Origin: Dehalococcoidia bacterium
GTDB taxonomy: Bacteria > Chloroflexota > Dehalococcoidia > JACVQG01
Length of the DNA: 9,905 nucleotides
NCBI GenBank assembly: GCA_015661045.1
Contig: JACVQG010000024.1
Location: 1-9,905, forward strand
Reading direction: 5' to 3'
Each line of letters opens with the position of its first letter. Position 1 is the stretch's first letter. The translations under genes were made by a program, and so were the position numbers. The notes under the pieces were generated by a model. That model was given only the letters and a program-made list of their open reading frames with translations. It was not told the origin of the DNA and did no database searches. Shown one piece after another: positions 7,324 to 9,905 of the stretch.

Positions 7324-8196
7324 ATGGCTACTCGCACCGTGTCCATTACAAGTGTAATGGTTGAGTCCAAGGTAGAAGAGATAGTGCGTTTCACTATCCA
7401 CCAAAGAATCCAGCATATCTTGATGATTGTAAGCTTTACCATGCTAGCTTTTACAGGATTACCTCAAAAATTTAATACCTGGGGTGTTAGCGAGTGGTGG
7501 GTCAACTTTCTTGGGGGTATTGAGATGGTCCGGAACCTGCATCGCTTTTTTGCAGTCGTGTTGCTTGCGGATGCAGTCTATCATATTGTCTATATATTTG
7601 GTGGTATGGCTATCCGGAAACAACCTTTACCCCTGTCCATGATACCCAGTCTAAAAGACTTCCAGGGGATGTACCAGGAAATCCGCTATTTTGTAGGTCT
7701 CTCACGCGAAGAACCTCAGTATGATAGATTCAACTGGCGGGAAAAATTCGACTATTGGGCCGTCTTCTGGGGTACCCCTATCCTGGGGATAAGCGGCCTT
7801 ATCCTTATGTTCCCCGTTCAGGTTACACGTTTTTTACCTGGCACCGCTGTACCGATGGCCATGATAGCCCATAGTGACGAGGCTTTCCTGGCGGTGGCAT
7901 GGATATTCGGTTCTCATCTTTTCTTTACACATCTTTCTCCGGGGGTCTTCCCATTGAATAAATCAATATTTACAGGACGTATACCGGTAACCCGGCTTCA
8001 GGAGGAACATCCACTGGAATGGAAACGGATCCAGGCGGCACTGGCAGTTGCTCAACCTGAAGCAGTAGCCGTTGCAGTAGAAGCCGTTCCGGAAAATATT
8101 ACTGTCCCGGAAAACATTGCAGTTGAGGCTGAATTACCCGGTAACCCGGATGCACTACCGAAAACTCCGAATAATCCACCAAATGAAATTGCATAA
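7324..8196 (+). CDS. Cytochrome b, four-helix FdnI/HydC-like quinone-linked subunit
   Basis: The 290-residue protein starts at ATG 7324 with AAGGAAGG (about 7310-7317) upstream. Four membrane helices are seen at about residues 28-48, 70-95, 143-165 and 180-203. Histidines in or beside them (H26, H31, H73, H87, H183, H198, H203) provide enough ligands for two b hemes, as in formate dehydrogenase gamma and hydrogenase cytochrome b subunits. Residues 99-140 form a polar cytoplasmic loop. The likely job is quinol oxidation or quinone reduction coupled to the adjacent heptaheme cytochrome. A c-type multiheme domain joined to such a b domain is the composition of Geobacter CbcL; here the two parts are separate genes. 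The last 50 or so residues (238-290) are an Ala/Val/Pro/Glu-rich low-complexity tail that is not typical of the family. Confidence 0.88.
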   Translation: MATRTVSITSVMVESKVEEIVRFTIHQRIQHILMIVSFTMLAFTGLPQKFNTWGVSEWWVNFLGGIEMVRNLHRFFAVVLLADAVYHIVYIFGGMAIRKQPLPLSMIPSLKDFQGMYQEIRYFVGLSREEPQYDRFNWREKFDYWAVFWGTPILGISGLILMFPVQVTRFLPGTAVPMAMIAHSDEAFLAVAWIFGSHLFFTHLSPGVFPLNKSIFTGRIPVTRLQEEHPLEWKRIQAALAVAQPEAVAVAVEAVPENITVPENIAVEAELPGNPDALPKTPNNPPNEIA

Positions 8197-8227
8197 TAAT
8201 AACAGGTAGGTAATGGATTCAGTTCCT

Positions 8228-8256
8228 TTGAGGAAGCGCACTTTAATGGTTAAAAT
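8228..8256 (+). promoter_or_regulatory. Candidate sigma-70-type promoter for HK2
   Basis: TTGAGG (8228-8233) and TAAAAT (8251-8256) match the -35 (4 of 6) and -10 (5 of 6) consensus with a 17-base spacer, in the 108-base gap between the cytochrome b stop and the HK2 start. Transcription would begin near 8263, leaving a leader of about 42 bases with the ribosome site inside it. GTTAAAA (8249-8255) and TTTTAAC (8283-8289) form a 7-bp inverted repeat that overlaps the -10 and could be an operator. HK2 may also be read through from the cytochrome genes. Confidence 0.4.
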
Positions 8257-8304
8257 GGTGGAACGATTCCCAGGTTGTTATGTTTTAACTGTGGGGAGGA
8301 ACCG

Positions 8305-9905
8305 ATGCCGCAGTGGAAAGCCAGCCTGCAAGCCCGGATTATCCTTCTGGTGGCTGTTATCATTTTCGCTATGCTTGCCGCTGTGGGCATATCAAGTTAC
8401 CTGGCTGTCCAACATTCCATCCAACGAGCTCTCCAGGAGCGTTTATCTCTAGCACAAACTACCGCTAACCATCTGGAATACGTAGTAAACCAGAGCCTGC
8501 GACGCCTCGAGGACATCTCGATAGCTGAAGATATGAAAACAGGCGAGGAGGCTACAGATGGCTTGAGGATGGCGTTACGCTCGGCCTACTTTCAGACGGT
8601 TTTTACCGAAGGCTTATTTATTACTAACAGCTACGGTAAGGTCCTCTGGGTCGAACCCTACAGACCAAATATAGTTAGCACCAGTATTTATAGTTATCCG
8701 CATATAAATCAAGCTCTGGAGTCAGGCAGACCTGTTGTTTCTGATGTCCTCATTCGAAATCCCAGTGGCCGGCCGGTAGTCGCCGCCGTCACGCCGCTTA
8801 AAGATAGGAATGGTGTAACTTTGGGATTAGTGGGGGGTGAAGTGGATATTACAGGAAACAGCCTGAGCTATATACTTAAAGCCGTTCAGTTGGGCGCTAC
8901 AGGAAACGTGGATGTGGTAGATAGTCAGGGTGTTGTACTGGCAACAACGGAACCGGCACGTCTGTTAACCTCAAGCGATCATAATAGTATCTTAGCTGAC
9001 CTTATCCGGAAACGCCGGACCGCAGTAAGCACCTGTCATAATTGCCATGAGCCGTCTGTTTTCCGTGAAGACAAGAAACAGGTCGAAGTTATGGCTTTTG
9101 CGCCTTTTCCAACCATTCCATGGGGAGTGAGTATCCGTCAGGAAGAAGACGAAGTTCTAGCTCCTGCCCGTACTTTGCAGCGTCGGCTTTTGTTAATCGG
9201 AGGCGCTTTTTCCGTTCCCGCCTTAATTTTAACCTGGGGCTTGTCCCGCAGTATGGTGCGCCCCCTTAAAATCCTTTCTAAATCAACCACGCGTATAGCC
9301 GAAGGAAATTTGAATGATTCCATTCCTTATTTAGGGCAAGATGAGATCGGCCACCTGGCGCGTAATCTGGACAGCATGAGAGAAGCGTTAAAGGAGTCTA
9401 TTGCCCGAAATCAAGAGTGGACAAGGGAATTGGAAAACCGGGTCCAGGAACGTACCAGGGAATTGGAAGAATCTCAGGTCGCACGGGGAGAGTTATTACG
9501 TAAGGTCATTTCTGCCCAGGAGGAAGAACGCAAACGTATCGCCAGGGAATTACATGATGATACCAGCCAGTCGCTGGCTACTTTAGTTATGTCCATAGAT
9601 ACGGCTTTAGCAGCTCCATCCCGGAGTCCCGGAGAATGGGAGGAACGGTTAAATAAATTGAAAACACTTGCAGTGAGTAGCCTGGATGGAACCCATCAGT
9701 TAATATTCAACTTACGGCCTGCTATGCTGGACGACCTGGGGCTGCTAGCTGCGTTACGGTGGTATGCGGAGACACGTCTGCAATCACAGGGCATAAGGGT
9801 GGACGTGGAGATAAATGGAGAAGAGCGCCGCCTGCCTTCCGAGGTGGAAACAACCGTTTTTCGTGTTTGCCAGGAAGCTATTACGAATATCTCTAAACAT
9901 GCCAG
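8305..9905 (+). CDS. Sensor histidine kinase HK2: heme-c Cache, HAMP, HisKA_3, partial HATPase; 3' end cut
   Basis: The frame opens at ATG 8305, behind GGGGAGGA (8293-8300), and runs without a stop to the window edge, giving 533 residues. Helix 1 is about residues 11-35, then an extracytoplasmic double-Cache-like sensor to about 290. In it C244-H-N-C247-H248 is a heme-c attachment motif, placed as in HK1, and H226 is a candidate distal ligand. Helix 2 is about 293-314, HAMP about 315-366, then a coiled coil (about 368-405) leads to a HisKA_3 domain with phosphoacceptor H417 in RELHDDTSQ. The ATPase domain begins with QEAITNIS (N528 of the N box) and is cut before its G boxes. Unlike HK1 it has no GAF domains, so the sensor signals straight through HAMP. 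Shared blocks after the heme site (AFAP, GV.IRQ, LAP.R.L) show that the HK1 and HK2 sensors are homologous. RR2 is the likely partner. A regulator gene may also lie just beyond the window. Confidence 0.93.
   Translation, partial: MPQWKASLQARIILLVAVIIFAMLAAVGISSYLAVQHSIQRALQERLSLAQTTANHLEYVVNQSLRRLEDISIAEDMKTGEEATDGLRMALRSAYFQTVFTEGLFITNSYGKVLWVEPYRPNIVSTSIYSYPHINQALESGRPVVSDVLIRNPSGRPVVAAVTPLKDRNGVTLGLVGGEVDITGNSLSYILKAVQLGATGNVDVVDSQGVVLATTEPARLLTSSDHNSILADLIRKRRTAVSTCHNCHEPSVFREDKKQVEVMAFAPFPTIPWGVSIRQEEDEVLAPARTLQRRLLLIGGAFSVPALILTWGLSRSMVRPLKILSKSTTRIAEGNLNDSIPYLGQDEIGHLARNLDSMREALKESIARNQEWTRELENRVQERTRELEESQVARGELLRKVISAQEEERKRIARELHDDTSQSLATLVMSIDTALAAPSRSPGEWEERLNKLKTLAVSSLDGTHQLIFNLRPAMLDDLGLLAALRWYAETRLQSQGIRVDVEINGEERRLPSEVETTVFRVCQEAITNISKHA
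9034..9048 (+). other. CXXCH heme-c attachment site in the HK2 sensor domain
   Basis: The codons read C-H-N-C-H (residues 244-248), about 45 residues before helix 2 and followed by Glu, as in HK1 (CYRCHE and CHNCHE). The recurrence in a second, diverged kinase of the same cluster makes a chance motif unlikely. Confidence 0.75.

Noticed and set aside
8213..8452. A 79-codon + strand open frame between cytochrome b and HK2
   Set aside because: It overlaps the first 150 bases of HK2 in another frame, has no family features, and its start has only a weak ribosome site (AGGTAGG). HK2 has a complete domain order in its own frame.
1..9905. CRISPR arrays, tRNA or rRNA genes, transposases
   Set aside because: No regularly spaced repeats, tRNA-like cloverleaf with a TTC-arm motif, rRNA segment, or transposase motif was found by reading both strands.

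Overview
The window comes from an anaerobic or facultatively anaerobic bacterium with a large c-type cytochrome complement. All genes are on the + strand. Strong Shine-Dalgarno sites, GTG and TTG starts, roughly even base composition and NarL-type signalling rich in Cache, HAMP and GAF domains would suit a Chloroflexota (Dehalococcoidia-like) or a cytochrome-rich Gram-positive (Thermincola/Peptococcaceae-like) organism. I cannot separate these from the sequence alone.

Layout: bases 1-1568 hold the 3' part of a secreted multiheme cytochrome c, with nine CXXCH sites visible and a heme-free C-terminal domain. It ends in front of a 32-base perfect palindrome that looks like a terminator (1597-1628). 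A fresh promoter candidate and about 100 bases of leader precede HK1 (1815-4550), a Cache-HAMP-GAF-GAF-HisKA_3 kinase, and its abutting NarL/FixJ-type regulator RR1 (4551-5243). After a 219-base gap with overlapping hairpins come a 78-residue two-helix membrane protein (5463-5699), a second NarL-type regulator RR2 (5727-6413), a membrane-anchored heptaheme cytochrome c (6415-7311) and a four-helix cytochrome b (7324-8196). A 108-base gap with a good promoter candidate leads into a second kinase, HK2 (8305 to the window end), which runs off the edge.

The striking point is that both kinases carry a CXXCH heme-c attachment site at nearly the same place (residues 241-245 and 244-248) in their extracytoplasmic Cache sensor, just before the second membrane helix. 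Both also have a histidine at residue 226 that could be a distal ligand. The most economical reading is that two heme-c redox or ligand sensors drive two LuxR-type regulators. The heptaheme cytochrome and cytochrome b lying between the regulators and HK2 resemble a split quinone-linked electron conduit (CbcL-like in composition), which would pass electrons between the quinone pool and periplasmic or extracellular cytochromes such as the upstream nonaheme protein. The domain content is seen directly; the wiring and the electron route are inferred.
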